DNA of 64,000 nt, from assembly GCA_002238555.1 (NCBI GenBank), contig MPMO01000003.1, forward strand, positions 62,001 to 126,000. The letters run 5' to 3'. Position numbers and translations under genes: made by a program. This document shows, piece by piece, positions 52,317-61,032 of the stretch. Positions within the stretch are counted from its first letter, which is position 1; each line of letters opens with the position of its first letter. This DNA comes from Caldilineaceae bacterium bin34. Lineage in GTDB: Bacteria > Chloroflexota > Anaerolineae > Caldilineales > Caldilineaceae. The notes beneath the pieces were generated by a model that was not told the DNA's origin, did no database searches, and saw only the letters and a list, made by a program, of their open reading frames with translations.

Positions 52317-53477
52317 TCAGGTCGCCCACTGGTGGGCCAACACCAGCACAAGGTTGTAAACGGCGTGGGCCATGATGGCGGGAGCCAGGCCCAGGCGCAT
52401 TCGGATTACACCGAACAACAGACCCAATACGAACACCACAATCAGGCCATCGGCACCATATTGCAGACCGTGCGCCATTGCGAACACCAGATTGGCGAGC
52501 ACGATTCCCAGCCTCGGCTGCAGGACTCCCCGCACCAACAGCTCCTCGCTGGTCCCGGCACTGAGGCCCAACAGGACCGCGCCAATCACGCTGGTGGGCA
52601 GGTTGGCCAGTTCCTCGAAAAGGTCCGCCTCCGTCATGGGCAGGCCGGTTTGCGCCACCAGGGAGACAATCCGCTGCTCGGCCACCGTGATGAACACGGC
52701 CAAGCCGATGCCGACCACAACCCCGATGCTCATGCGACGCCAATGCACCGACGCCAAACCCAACCGTGCGAGCGCACCGCCCAGATTGCGCGTGAGCGGA
52801 AACCCTATTGCCAACAGAGCAGTTGGGATGCTCCAAACCAACGTTGAACCCAACGACACGAGGGTGGCCGTTTCCGACGATGCCAGCGCCTCCATGTTCG
52901 CCTCGTACATCGCGTACAGCAAGGGCCGATTGAACGGTACGAAGGTGAGGAAGACCCAACCGATCACCTGAATGGACCAGGCCATGCTGATCGCATGGAC
53001 GAAGTCGTCGGGTTGCATCGGCAGGACGCGGGCCAGCACGCGGCGCACGGCAGGTGCGAAGCAGGCCAAACTGAGGCCCAGAGCAACGCAACCGGCGATG
53101 GCTGCGCCGGGCACCGGCGGCACGGTGGGATCAAATGACTGCAACGAGTCCTGTCCGCTCAGGAGAATGAGGCCCATTGAAGCGAACGCCCCCAAAAAGA
53201 CGGTCGCACATGCCAGCAGAAATCGTACCGAGCGCCGGGTCCGGGCAACCACAAGCACGGTGCCGCACAAACCCAGACCAAGGATCAACGAGCCGCTGAA
53301 CCAAGACAGCCCCCACGAGTCTCCGTAGGCACCGAGCTGCCTGTCCAACACCGCGAGGCCCGTGGTCGATAGCCCCAGTGCCAGGAAGGTCACGGCCCAG
53401 GCCGGCAGAATACCCGGCTGCCAACCTCGCCAATCGGAGGCTGCGCCTGCCAACCCTGCCGCGCGAACCTCGGTCAT
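52317..53477 (-). CDS. CPBP family intramembrane metalloprotease
   Basis: The 386-residue protein has about ten helices. The CPBP (Abi/CAAX) motifs lie at the C-terminus: EELLVRGVLQP, FAMAHGLQYG and HAVYNLVL, giving the Glu-Glu...Arg, Phe-x-x-x-His and His-x-x-x-Asn set. The substrate is unknown; relatives process prenylated proteins or protect against bacteriocins. ATG 53477 is chosen because the open frame upstream is unlike a signal and overlaps no conserved region. It converges on acs. Confidence 0.8.
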   Translation of the reverse strand: MTEVRAAGLAGAASDWRGWQPGILPAWAVTFLALGLSTTGLAVLDRQLGAYGDSWGLSWFSGSLILGLGLCGTVLVVARTRRSVRFLLACATVFLGAFASMGLILLSGQDSLQSFDPTVPPVPGAAIAGCVALGLSLACFAPAVRRVLARVLPMQPDDFVHAISMAWSIQVIGWVFLTFVPFNRPLLYAMYEANMEALASSETATLVSLGSTLVWSIPTALLAIGFPLTRNLGGALARLGLASVHWRRMSIGVVVGIGLAVFITVAEQRIVSLVAQTGLPMTEADLFEELANLPTSVIGAVLLGLSAGTSEELLVRGVLQPRLGIVLANLVFAMAHGLQYGADGLIVVFVLGLLFGVIRMRLGLAPAIMAHAVYNLVLVLAHQWAT

Positions 53478-53568
53478 GGACCGCCCGGCAACCCGTGTCG
53501 GGAATCTGCCCCCTGCTGAAGCCAGCGTGGCATCGTAACGATTTGCGCCTGTGGGCCGGCAACCGAGT

Positions 53569-54141
53569 TCATTGACCCCGCACCCGCCGATACAGGAACC
53601 AGTAGTCGGCTTCGGGGAAGGCGCCCCGGATCCGAGTTGGTCCGCAAAACGGTCCTTGCATGCTGTGGGACTCAATGCGCCGATCCAGGTCCGCCACTTC
53701 GGCCTGGCACCCGAACCAGCCGCGGAAGTCGGCCAGTCGCTGAACGCGGGCCCGATGTCCCATCGCGGTGGAAAAGTGTGCCTGGGCGGGTTCGCCTTCC
53801 CGGCTCCACTCGTCCATCGCCCAGGTCAACGACCGGACGCGCGACGCCAGTTCCCGCTGTGCCAGGGCGTTGGTCTCGGAGGAGAAAATCTCCAGCAGCC
53901 TGTCGCCTTCGGCCAGCGCCGGGCAAGCGTGGCGGCCTTCCCCGGACACCAATTCCTGCCGTGCAAGACAGCGCCAGATGTCCCGGTGTTCGAGATAGTC
54001 GCCGATCGACATCAAATGTACACGGTTGCCCAGGCTGGAGATGGGTACCTGCCTGAAGACTTCGCCTTTGAGCAGATAGGCTTCCAGTATTTCGATTTCA
54101 GACCGTAGAATGGCGCCGATCTCGGCGGGATCGTCAATCAT
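53569..54141 (-). CDS. Conserved hypothetical soluble protein
   Basis: The 190-residue acidic protein (IGAILRSEIEILEAYLLKGEVF, GDYLEHRDIWRCLA, ASRVRSLTWAMDEW, FPEADYWFLYRR) is mostly helical. There is no known motif, signal or membrane helix. ATG 54141 is chosen; a TTG at 54186 just after the dtd stop would add 15 residues. It is 53 nt downstream of dtd, so it may be co-transcribed with it. Confidence 0.55.
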   Translation of the reverse strand: MIDDPAEIGAILRSEIEILEAYLLKGEVFRQVPISSLGNRVHLMSIGDYLEHRDIWRCLARQELVSGEGRHACPALAEGDRLLEIFSSETNALAQRELASRVRSLTWAMDEWSREGEPAQAHFSTAMGHRARVQRLADFRGWFGCQAEVADLDRRIESHSMQGPFCGPTRIRGAFPEADYWFLYRRVRGQ

Positions 54142-54194
54142 GGGATGCCGGCAGAAGACAACTTGACAGAAGCCGGTGTTTTGCAACGCCGCGC

Positions 54195-54656
54195 CTATTC
54201 TGGCACAGGGCTGAACTCCCTGCGGCTGGACAGCACCATTGTGACCGGACCATCGTTCACGAGAGCCACATCCATCATGGCTCCAAAGCGTCCATGGGCC
54301 GTCGGCACCCGCGCCGCCAGCCCCGCCACCACGGCATCGTAAAGGGCTTCCGCCACGGTCGGGGGGGCGGCCGCCATGAAATTGGGCCGCCGACCCTTGC
54401 GCGTGTCCCCCAACAGCGTGAACTGGCTGATCGCCAACACGGACCCACCGGCCTCGGTCACACTTAGGTTCATCCGGCCCGCCTCGTCGGCGAAGACTCG
54501 CAGTCCCGCAATCTTGTCAACGATGTAGGCGACATCTGTGTCCGTGTCACCGTTGCCCACACCCAGCAACACCAGCAGCCCCCGGTCTATGCGACCAATC
54601 ACTTCGGCATCCACTGACACGCATGCCCGACTGACGCGCTGTACCACTGCAATCAT
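54195..54656 (-). CDS. dtd: D-aminoacyl-tRNA deacylase
   Basis: The 153-residue protein is standard for DTD: VVQRVSRACVSVD at the N-terminus, GLLVLLGVGNGD, the SQFTL catalytic motif (here ISQFTLLGDTRKGRRPNF) and the Gly-cisPro-type NDGPVTMVL near the C-terminus. It removes D-amino acids mischarged on tRNA. It is 82 nt downstream of the kinase gene and in the same direction. Confidence 0.95.
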   Translation of the reverse strand: MIAVVQRVSRACVSVDAEVIGRIDRGLLVLLGVGNGDTDTDVAYIVDKIAGLRVFADEAGRMNLSVTEAGGSVLAISQFTLLGDTRKGRRPNFMAAAPPTVAEALYDAVVAGLAARVPTAHGRFGAMMDVALVNDGPVTMVLSSRREFSPVPE

Positions 54657-54738
54657 GTGCCTCCTTCCCGACGGGAACGATGGGCCGTTTCGCCGGGTTC
54701 GGGATCGCGGCGAACCGGTGATGGTGAGTACGCAACCG

Positions 54739-56943
54739 TCATTGGAACGTCTCGCGCTTCAGTTTCATGAGTTGTACGATGACGTCGCCTGCCTGCTCGT
54801 CCAAGAGCAGAATCATGAAACCTCGTTCGAACTCCTGCAGGGTTCCGACGATGACACGCGACGGTCCCAACGCCGTGCCCAGGCGATCGCGCAAGCTGAT
54901 GATCCGATTGCCCGTCCGTTCGTACATCATGTTCAGGAACGGTTCGAAGAACTGATCCGCATCCGTTTCGACCTCGCCGTCGGATTGAGCGCTGCCACTG
55001 TCCGGCGGCAGCATTTGCCGGGGGGAAACAAAGACAAAGTCCCATGCGGGGTAGTTGAAGAAGGCGAGGGACGCCCCGTCCACATCCGGTCTCCGGTCCG
55101 CATCTTCGTCCTGTACGGTGGCTATGTACACGCGGTTGGTGTTGACGGCATAGAGGAGCACGCCCCACGTGAATTCCTGAATGTTGACTTGCGGCAACGC
55201 CTTGGAGACCTGCGACGGGCACCCGAACTCCTGATGGGCTTCAAACTCTTCAAACAGTTCCTGGAAGGCCTCGTGCAATTGGAAGTCGGTGCAGACGTCC
55301 CGCCACGACTGCGGAGTCGGGGTTGGGGTCACCGTGGCAGTCGGCGTGGCGGTATGGGTCGGCGTGGCCGTGGGGACCGGTGTGGCGGTGGCGGTCGGTT
55401 CGGGCACAGGGGACACCACGCTCACCGGCTCCAGCAGATCCGTATCCTGGATCTGGACCACCGAACCGGACACCCAGCCTCTGGTACCCGCCTGTCCCGT
55501 CAGCTGGCTCAGATCCACTTCCCACCAGGACTTGGTCGCATCGTGTCCTGTCAGCCTCAGGACTGTGTCGAACCGCTGCTTGGACACCACTGGATATTCG
55601 ATGCCGGGGCCGGAACGAATATTGATCCCCTCCTGGGCCTGGACCACAGCCATCGGCTCGGCGGTACCGGTCGGGGTGTTTCGCGGCAGGATCGGCGCGG
55701 CTGGAGGTTTTGGAAGATCCGGTGTCGCGGACTGGTTCCTGGTGGCATCGTCCCCGTTGGTTCCGCCGGTACCCGTCTGCGCGTTAGGGGTTTCCATTTC
55801 GGTAGGGAGGGTGCCTGTGGAGTTTGTGCGTCCGCGGTCCAGCGGAACTGCCGTGACCACCAGGACGATGACGGCGAGCGCGAGCACCAGCCCCAGCGCC
55901 GGGCTCCAAGGCGATGTCAGCGGCCCTGAGGTTCGCGACCAAACTCTCCGAAGAAGCGACTGGGGGTCTGGTTCCACCTTAAGCTGGGGCGACGTGGCAA
56001 GGTGCGGCATGGTCTGAGTCTCGGAATCTTCCCGGTCCCCTGCCAGATCAAACGGGCCGATGTCGGTGCTCGCGCCGATCTCGGTCAGCTGGTCCGCCAA
56101 CTCGGCTGCGGTCTGAATGCGATGCCGCGGATCCTTGGCCAGGCACTTGGTCAACAGCTCGAGGAGTTCCCTTGGCAGCGTGACCTGCTGCAGATCCACG
56201 TTTTCCGGGTCGAAATCGACATTGACCTGGCTGTACAGCACTTCGGATGTGGAACCGCCGAAGAGCGTTTTGCCAACCACGCACCGGTATAGCACGGATG
56301 CCAGGGCATAGACATCCGCCCTGCGGTCCACCGGCACGGCACCGGAGCACTGTTCGGGCGACATGTAGGAAGGAGAACCCACGGTGCGGCCGGTGGCTGT
56401 CAGTTCCGGCGTATCGACGGCCGAGGCGATCCCGAAATCCGTCAGCAACGGCACGAACGGGTAGTCGAGCGAAGCAATCTGAATGTGGTGCTCGTCGTAC
56501 AGCGTGGACGGCCGCATCAGGATGTTGCTGGGTTTCACATCCCGATGGACCAGTTGTTCGCGATGGGCGTAGTCCAAGGCCCGGGCAATCGGTGCCAGGA
56601 GGACACAAACCTCCGCAAAATTGAGTTGGCCGACCCGACGAACCATTGATTCCAGCGTTTCCCCATAGACCAATTCCATCGCCAGGTAGCCGGCGTTGAA
56701 TTCCGTAAACTCGCCTACCTGATAGGTTTGGACGATGTTGGGGTGGGACAATCGGCTGGCGATCTGGATTTCCTGCCGAAAACGCTGCTGCACAGTCTCG
56801 TCGGAACTGGGCAGCATGACTTTCAACGCGACGCTGCGCGCGTTGACCGCGTCATAGGCTTGGTAAACTGTCGAAGCGCCGCCGCTCCCGATCTGGCGGG
56901 AGATGTGGAAGCGTCCGATGCGCTGGCCTACGAAAGACTGCAC
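54739..56943 (-). CDS. Transmembrane Ser/Thr protein kinase with SH3b and LGxP-like C-domain
   Basis: The 734-residue protein has an N-terminal Hanks-type kinase: GSGGASTVYQAYD, VALKVM (Lys), HRDVKPSNIL, TDFGIAS and YMSPEQCSG. One membrane helix (LGLVLALAVIVLVVTAV) lies near residue 355, then an SH3b domain (GINIRSGPGIEYPVV...GWVSGSVV) and a Thr-Pro linker. The roughly 190-residue C-domain has two degenerate units of the type (L/F)GxP...Q.F..G. The kinase is thus cytoplasmic with an outside sensor. PASTA repeats are absent. GTG 56943 is chosen because AAGGG sits 5 nt upstream; a TTG at 56970 is rejected. It is divergent from the FHA regulator gene, which may be its target. Confidence 0.88.
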   Translation of the reverse strand: MQSFVGQRIGRFHISRQIGSGGASTVYQAYDAVNARSVALKVMLPSSDETVQQRFRQEIQIASRLSHPNIVQTYQVGEFTEFNAGYLAMELVYGETLESMVRRVGQLNFAEVCVLLAPIARALDYAHREQLVHRDVKPSNILMRPSTLYDEHHIQIASLDYPFVPLLTDFGIASAVDTPELTATGRTVGSPSYMSPEQCSGAVPVDRRADVYALASVLYRCVVGKTLFGGSTSEVLYSQVNVDFDPENVDLQQVTLPRELLELLTKCLAKDPRHRIQTAAELADQLTEIGASTDIGPFDLAGDREDSETQTMPHLATSPQLKVEPDPQSLLRRVWSRTSGPLTSPWSPALGLVLALAVIVLVVTAVPLDRGRTNSTGTLPTEMETPNAQTGTGGTNGDDATRNQSATPDLPKPPAAPILPRNTPTGTAEPMAVVQAQEGINIRSGPGIEYPVVSKQRFDTVLRLTGHDATKSWWEVDLSQLTGQAGTRGWVSGSVVQIQDTDLLEPVSVVSPVPEPTATATPVPTATPTHTATPTATVTPTPTPQSWRDVCTDFQLHEAFQELFEEFEAHQEFGCPSQVSKALPQVNIQEFTWGVLLYAVNTNRVYIATVQDEDADRRPDVDGASLAFFNYPAWDFVFVSPRQMLPPDSGSAQSDGEVETDADQFFEPFLNMMYERTGNRIISLRDRLGTALGPSRVIVGTLQEFERGFMILLLDEQAGDVIVQLMKLKRETFQ
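55309..55412 (-). repeat. Thr/Pro/Ala-coding low-complexity tract within the kinase gene
   Basis: About 100 nt of imperfect ACN-CCN and GCN-ACN codon repeats encode a Pro-Thr-rich linker (PTATPTHTATPTATVTPTPTP) between the SH3b domain and the C-domain. Such tracts vary in length by slippage and may be O-glycosylated. It stays in frame. Confidence 0.7.
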
Positions 56944-57036
56944 GGGTACCCTTGACTTCCAGGGGTGCAAGAGCAGCCGCGCGACATTGTCAGGCGAACC
57001 TCGAGCGGCTCGCCGACACGGCTACCAAGCCACCTG

Positions 57037-57065
57037 TTGACCGCCAACAACATTCCGTACACAAT
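57037..57065 (+). promoter_or_regulatory. Candidate sigma-70-type promoter for the FHA regulator
   Basis: TTGACC (57037-57042), a 17 nt spacer, then CACAAT (57060-57065), about 118 nt before the FHA gene. The -35 box is close to consensus and the -10 box is moderate. It lies in the divergent kinase-FHA region. Confidence 0.35.
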
Positions 57066-57183
57066 AGGGTTGGTCAGGAGGCAAGACCGGTCAAGCGTTC
57101 GGCAGTCTAGCATATGGCAGACGGCCTGGACGGCGCGGTTGTGACAGTGCCCCAAACCGGCACTTGCCCAGTGGGAGGGACGG

Positions 57184-57849
57184 ATGTCTTTCAAGGTTCA
57201 CGGAAAGCTGGTCTGTCTGGACGGGCCCAGCAGCGGCCAGGAGGTGGTTCTGGGCGAAGGCACGAGCATTGTTGGCCGGGCTCCCAACTGCGACATTGTG
57301 CTGGATGACAAGTTCGCGTCGCGTCAGCACGCCATGATCGATCGTCTGGATGGCCAATACCTGGTGCGCGACATTGGCAGCAAGAATGGGATTTCGGTCA
57401 ACCAGTACCGACTGTCCCGGGACGAATCGGTGGTCCTGACGGATGGCGCGGCCGTCACCTTCGCCAATACCCGGTTCCGGTTTGAGGATCCGGCAGCGAC
57501 GATGACCAACCTGAGTCTGGAGAAGTCCGAGACCGCGCCGGTACTCCGACTGCACGAGGCCAGTCGTCATGTGCTCATCAATGGTGTGCCCCTAAATCCT
57601 CCGCTAAGCCTGAAACAGTTCGATCTGTTGTGTCTGCTGCATGACAGGCTGGGCCAAGCGGTTAGCAAGCACGAGATTGCCAGCGCCGTGTGGCCGGAGG
57701 AAACCGACGGCGTGGCGGACAGCAACGTGGATCGCCTGGTCAGCCGGGTCCGTTCGCGGCTTGCGGACGCCACCGGCGGAAACCAATTCATCGAAACTGT
57801 ACGCGGTTTTGGATTCCGGATGCTGGATCCCGACGGTAACGGGAAGTAG
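57184..57849 (+). CDS. FHA domain + OmpR-type winged-helix transcriptional regulator
   Basis: The 221-residue protein has an N-terminal FHA domain (GTSIVGRAPNCDIVL, FASRQHAMID, DIGSKNGISVN), which binds phosphothreonine. From about residue 115 it has a Trans_reg_C winged helix (LNPPLSLKQFDLLCLL, VSKHEIASAVWPEE, DSNVDRLVSRVRSRL, FIETVRGFGFRM). The order is the reverse of the EmbR type, where the DNA-binding domain comes first. GGGAGGGACGG precedes the ATG. It is divergent from the Ser/Thr kinase gene, suggesting that kinase phosphorylation controls a DNA-binding response. No response-regulator receiver domain is present. Confidence 0.87.
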   Translation: MSFKVHGKLVCLDGPSSGQEVVLGEGTSIVGRAPNCDIVLDDKFASRQHAMIDRLDGQYLVRDIGSKNGISVNQYRLSRDESVVLTDGAAVTFANTRFRFEDPAATMTNLSLEKSETAPVLRLHEASRHVLINGVPLNPPLSLKQFDLLCLLHDRLGQAVSKHEIASAVWPEETDGVADSNVDRLVSRVRSRLADATGGNQFIETVRGFGFRMLDPDGNGK

Positions 57850-57889
57850 GTCCGGGGAGCGACTGGACAGCGGGCCGTCCGGTTCCACC

Positions 57890-58534
57890 ATGCAACCATC
57901 CATCTTGCCGGCAACGACCGCAAGCACCTTGCCTGTTCTGGTCATGGCGGCGGGCGCTTCCCGCCGCATGGGGCGCCCCAAGCAGTTGCTGCCCCTTGGG
58001 ACCGGCACTATCCTGACAACGGTCGTCGATACACTGTTGGCTGCCGGCTGCACTCCTGTGGTGTGTGTGTTGGGGGCCTCGGGCACCCAAGTGGCGGCTG
58101 CGCTGACCGGCCTGTTGGTCGAAACCGTGTACAACCCGGACTGGGACACCGGGGAAATGCTCAGTTCCGTCCAATGCGGTCTCCGCCACCTGTCGCGAAC
58201 GGATATCCATCCCGGATGCCTGGTTGCCCTCGGTGACCAGCCGGGCTTGACCCCTGCCACGGTGCGGGCCTTGATTGGCACGGTGGCCAACAATCCGGAT
58301 CGGACGGTGTTCTGCAGCCACGGCATGCGACGACAGCATCCCATCTACCTGCCGGTGTCACTGTGGCCGCGCATCTGCGAGCTGCCGGTCTCCAGTACGC
58401 TACGGGTCGTGACGGGCGATCCGCAACTGCCGGTCGCGTACGTAAATGTGGATTCGTTTAACGACTTCCGTGATCTGGACACGCCGGAACAGTATGATTC
58501 CTACCGCGCTCAGACGATGTCAGACACCGGGTGA
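57890..58534 (+). CDS. MocA-like NTP transferase (molybdenum cofactor cytidylyltransferase family)
   Basis: The 214-residue nucleotidyltransferase has the GT-A opening VLVMAAGASRRMGRPKQLLPL, VVCVLGASG, DWDTGEMLSSV and the metal-binding LGDQPGLTP. MocA transfers CMP to molybdopterin for xanthine-dehydrogenase-type enzymes. The adjacent XdhC genes support that role, although MobA (GMP) or a sugar cytidylyltransferase cannot be excluded by sequence alone. It is 41 nt after the FHA gene and 3 nt before the XdhC-like gene. Confidence 0.83.
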   Translation: MQPSILPATTASTLPVLVMAAGASRRMGRPKQLLPLGTGTILTTVVDTLLAAGCTPVVCVLGASGTQVAAALTGLLVETVYNPDWDTGEMLSSVQCGLRHLSRTDIHPGCLVALGDQPGLTPATVRALIGTVANNPDRTVFCSHGMRRQHPIYLPVSLWPRICELPVSSTLRVVTGDPQLPVAYVNVDSFNDFRDLDTPEQYDSYRAQTMSDTG

Positions 58535-58537
58535 TGC

Positions 58538-58867
58538 ATGACAGGTTCCCTGTATCCGAAGCTCCAGCAGTTGATTGACGATGGTAACACGGTCGCCATG
58601 GCGACCATCACGATGGTGAAGGGCTCGGTTCCCAGGGAAGTGGGGGCGAAAATGCTGATTCATCCAGCCGGGCTCCACGTTGGCACGGTCGGAGGGGGAT
58701 GCGGTGAGGCGGACGTGATTCGAGCTGCCCTGGACGTGATCAAGGACGGGGAACCCCGCACCGTGCGCGTGGATTTGACCGAAGACATTTCCATGGACAG
58801 CCTTGGTGTCTGCGGCGGGATCATGGATGTTTTCATTGAACGCTGTGGTTCGGCGGATGCCGGATAA
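58538..58867 (+). CDS. XdhC/CoxI-type N-terminal domain protein
   Basis: The 109-residue protein contains the XdhC/CoxI motif: MATITMVKGSVPREVGAKMLI, GTVGGGCGEADVI and a cysteine-containing MDSLGVCGGIMDVFIE end. The Rossmann half present in full-length XdhC is missing here and is encoded by the gene at 59114. XdhC-like proteins deliver sulfurated molybdenum cofactor to hydroxylases. It lies 3 nt downstream of the MocA-like gene. Confidence 0.85.
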   Translation: MTGSLYPKLQQLIDDGNTVAMATITMVKGSVPREVGAKMLIHPAGLHVGTVGGGCGEADVIRAALDVIKDGEPRTVRVDLTEDISMDSLGVCGGIMDVFIERCGSADAG

Positions 58868-59113
58868 CGGACCGCTTTCGCGTTGTGGGCTTGGGTGGTT
58901 TCCGGTCCTCGGGCCGTTGCTGGGCACCGCATACAAACCGAAGCCGGGCAGCGCGCTGCCGAAACCGGGCTGGGCGCCCAGCCGCGCCTGCGCACCGTGG
59001 ATGAGACCAAACAGGAAGGTATGCAACGGGGATTTGGCTGACGCCGCGTGCCGGCCCCAACACGCTCTCGAAATCCTTCTCCGTTCCCGTCGGGCGCCGA
59101 CGATTTGATTGGC
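58868..59113 (+). other. Gap between the two xdhC-type genes with two palindromes
   Basis: These 246 nt hold two perfect GC-rich palindromes: 58947-58960 (half GGCAGCG) and 58968-58983 (half GGCTGGGC). No gene is supported. They could be operator or hairpin elements, or GC-rich chance. Confidence 0.4.
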
Positions 59114-59896
59114 ATGGATCTGTCCCTGCTCCAGGAACTGAATCGAGCATTGCGCGGACGCAAGCCGGTCGCCGTGGTCACATTGACCCGTGGAGAATCC
59201 GCAACCGGGATGTCGGTGGGCGAGCAGTGCCTTGTCGATCCTGCCGCCGGCGCCGCATCGATGGGCCCACTCCGGTTGCCCGGGGCGATTGCAGGACAGG
59301 TGTTGGAGATCATCTCCGGCCGGGAAAGCAAGGCACTGCACATCCGGACCAAGGAGTGGGAGGGCGACCTGTTCGTTGAGGTGCATGCCGCACCTTCCCA
59401 CCTGCTCATTGTGGGTGCCGGGCACATAGCCGTGCCGCTGGCCAGCATGGCAAACCTCTGTGAATTCCAGGTGACCGTGCTGGATGATCGTCCGCAATAC
59501 GCCAACCAAATCCGGTTTCCCACCGCCGATCAAGTTCGGGCCGCGCCGTTGGTGCCGACCCTCCAAGCCATGCGGAACGCCGGGCAGCTTGATCGGCACA
59601 CGAGTGTCGTGCTGGTCACCCGAGGACACCAGCACGATGTTGATTGCCTGACCGAACTGATCGGGGACGACCTGGCCTACATCGGCATGATTGGAAGCAA
59701 GCGACGGATACGCGCTGTGTGGGAACTCCTGGAGTCGGAGTACAACCTGGACCGTTCCCTGTTCAACAAGGTACACGCGCCCATCGGACTGGACATTGGC
59801 GGCAGGACTCCGGCCGAGATTGCAGTGGCCATCCTAGCGGAAATCATCATGGTGCACTACCGGGGACCACAAGCCGCGATGAGCATGCGGGGCTGA
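59114..59896 (+). CDS. XdhC Rossmann-domain protein
   Basis: The 260-residue protein has an N-terminal XdhC-type region (VAVVTLTRGESATG) followed by the XdhC C-terminal Rossmann domain: HLLIVGAGHIAVPLASMA, VLDDRPQYAN, YIGMIGSKRR and HAPIGLDIGGRTPAEIAVAILAEI. With the small XdhC-like protein and MocA it forms a molybdenum cofactor insertion set. No molybdenum hydroxylase subunit is in the window. ATG 59114 is chosen; upstream in-frame sequence is not family-like. Confidence 0.88.
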   Translation: MDLSLLQELNRALRGRKPVAVVTLTRGESATGMSVGEQCLVDPAAGAASMGPLRLPGAIAGQVLEIISGRESKALHIRTKEWEGDLFVEVHAAPSHLLIVGAGHIAVPLASMANLCEFQVTVLDDRPQYANQIRFPTADQVRAAPLVPTLQAMRNAGQLDRHTSVVLVTRGHQHDVDCLTELIGDDLAYIGMIGSKRRIRAVWELLESEYNLDRSLFNKVHAPIGLDIGGRTPAEIAVAILAEIIMVHYRGPQAAMSMRG

Positions 59897-60071
59897 CAAC
59901 CGGTTTCCTCGCGGTGCCCACCCGAGATGCTCCTGCGCTATGGGAGGCACCAGGCATCGAGCACGCCTGGAGCAAATTCCCAAGGGGGTTTTGCTATGCG
60001 AAATGTTCGGTGCGACCGGCGGCCTGGCTACTTGAACGCATGACTGTCGCGTGCCAGCCTGAAGATGCACT

Positions 60072-60090
60072 CCTGGCATTGCATGCCAGG
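60072..60090. repeat. Short perfect hairpin between convergent genes
   Basis: CCTGGCAT and ATGCCAGG are separated by 3 nt, giving an 8 bp stem. It sits in the 250 nt gap between the xdhC gene and phyH, which converge here. There is no T tract, so terminator function is doubtful. Confidence 0.35.
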
Positions 60091-60146
60091 GTCCGAGACT
60101 TGCTTGTCGGCGGCGGCCTTCCCAGTGCGAGGGGCAGTATGGGATC

Positions 60147-60905
60147 TTATGCGAACGGTGCCGGGACCTCTTCGAAGTGTCGGTAGGTGTCTTCGCCGCG
60201 TACCAGGATTGCCTTCCAGCTCTTGCCGTGCGAGTTGTCTTCCGTCTGCTTGATCCAGGTCGGAACGTATCGCAGCGTAAGGCCGCAGCGTCGCCGCGTC
60301 GAGTGGTTCGGCAGGGAGCCGTGGATGAGGGTCCCGTCGTGGATCGACATCTGGCCTGCCCGCAGCTCCAAGTTCGCTGCGGTGGCGGCCTGGTCCGGCG
60401 ACACCGATACCTCCTGGTTGATGCTTAGGAGATTGCCTGCCTGTTCGGCCTGCCCGTGTTCCAGCAGCCCCAGATCGTGGGAACCCGGGATCACCTGCAT
60501 GCAACCGTTTTCCACATCGCTGTTGTCGACCGCGTACCACGCAGTCACCGCCAGCGGCGGTTCAAGACCCCAGAACGTCACGTCCTGGTGCCATGCAACG
60601 TAGGACTCGCCCAACCTGCCTTCGCCGTACTTGTTGAAGAAATGCGTGGCCAGCAACAGGATGTTGGGGCCAATCAGACCCTCAATGCAGTCGAGAATGG
60701 TCTCGTTGGTGGCCAACCGCCAAATAAATTCTTCCTCGAAGTGATAGTCGATGAGCTCAATCTGGGCCCGTTCACGGCCAACGTGCTGTTCCATCCGGTC
60801 GAACTCGGAGGCGTGCTGCGACGCCTCCTGCGTTCCGACCACGTCGATGGCATTCAGGAAGCCGTCGCGCTTGTATCTGGTGATCTGTTCTTGTGTCAGA
60901 GCCAT
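60147..60905 (-). CDS. Phytanoyl-CoA dioxygenase (PhyH) family protein
   Basis: The 252-residue Fe(II)/2-oxoglutarate oxygenase has the HxD ligands in VAWHQDVTFW near residue 115 and the distal His in DGTLIHGS near 200, followed by the 2-oxoglutarate-binding Arg in LTLRYVPT. This bacterial PhyH class hydroxylates varied small molecules or lipids and the substrate is unknown. ATG 60905 gives MALTQEQITRYKRDGF, the usual family start. It is the only gene between the convergent XdhC gene and the chelatase gene. Confidence 0.87.
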   Translation of the reverse strand: MALTQEQITRYKRDGFLNAIDVVGTQEASQHASEFDRMEQHVGRERAQIELIDYHFEEEFIWRLATNETILDCIEGLIGPNILLLATHFFNKYGEGRLGESYVAWHQDVTFWGLEPPLAVTAWYAVDNSDVENGCMQVIPGSHDLGLLEHGQAEQAGNLLSINQEVSVSPDQAATAANLELRAGQMSIHDGTLIHGSLPNHSTRRRCGLTLRYVPTWIKQTEDNSHGKSWKAILVRGEDTYRHFEEVPAPFA

Positions 60906-61032
60906 GACGCATGACCTCGTCTCAATCTTGCGGGATGCGCGATCGTAGCACTCCCCAGTGGTTTGTGCATTCGGATTGTCCGCGCTCCGGCCTCCGAAGG
61001 CCACACTGCGCAACGAGCCGGAGGGCGGGCGG

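Noticed and set aside
55309..55412. GC-rich tandem repeats as a possible CRISPR or VNTR
   Set aside because: The repeats are imperfect, contiguous and in frame, encoding a Thr-Pro linker; there are no spacers.
58947..58983. GC palindromes as a terminator for the small XdhC-like gene
   Set aside because: No T tract follows and the next xdhC gene lies downstream on the same strand, so termination here is unlikely.
58520..59776. 418-codon minus-strand frame opposite the XdhC genes
   Set aside because: Both plus-strand XdhC-type proteins are convincing; the antisense frame is not.
59897..60146. Plus-strand frame continuing past the XdhC gene
   Set aside because: No ribosome site, no family motif, and the upstream part lies out of frame within the XdhC gene.
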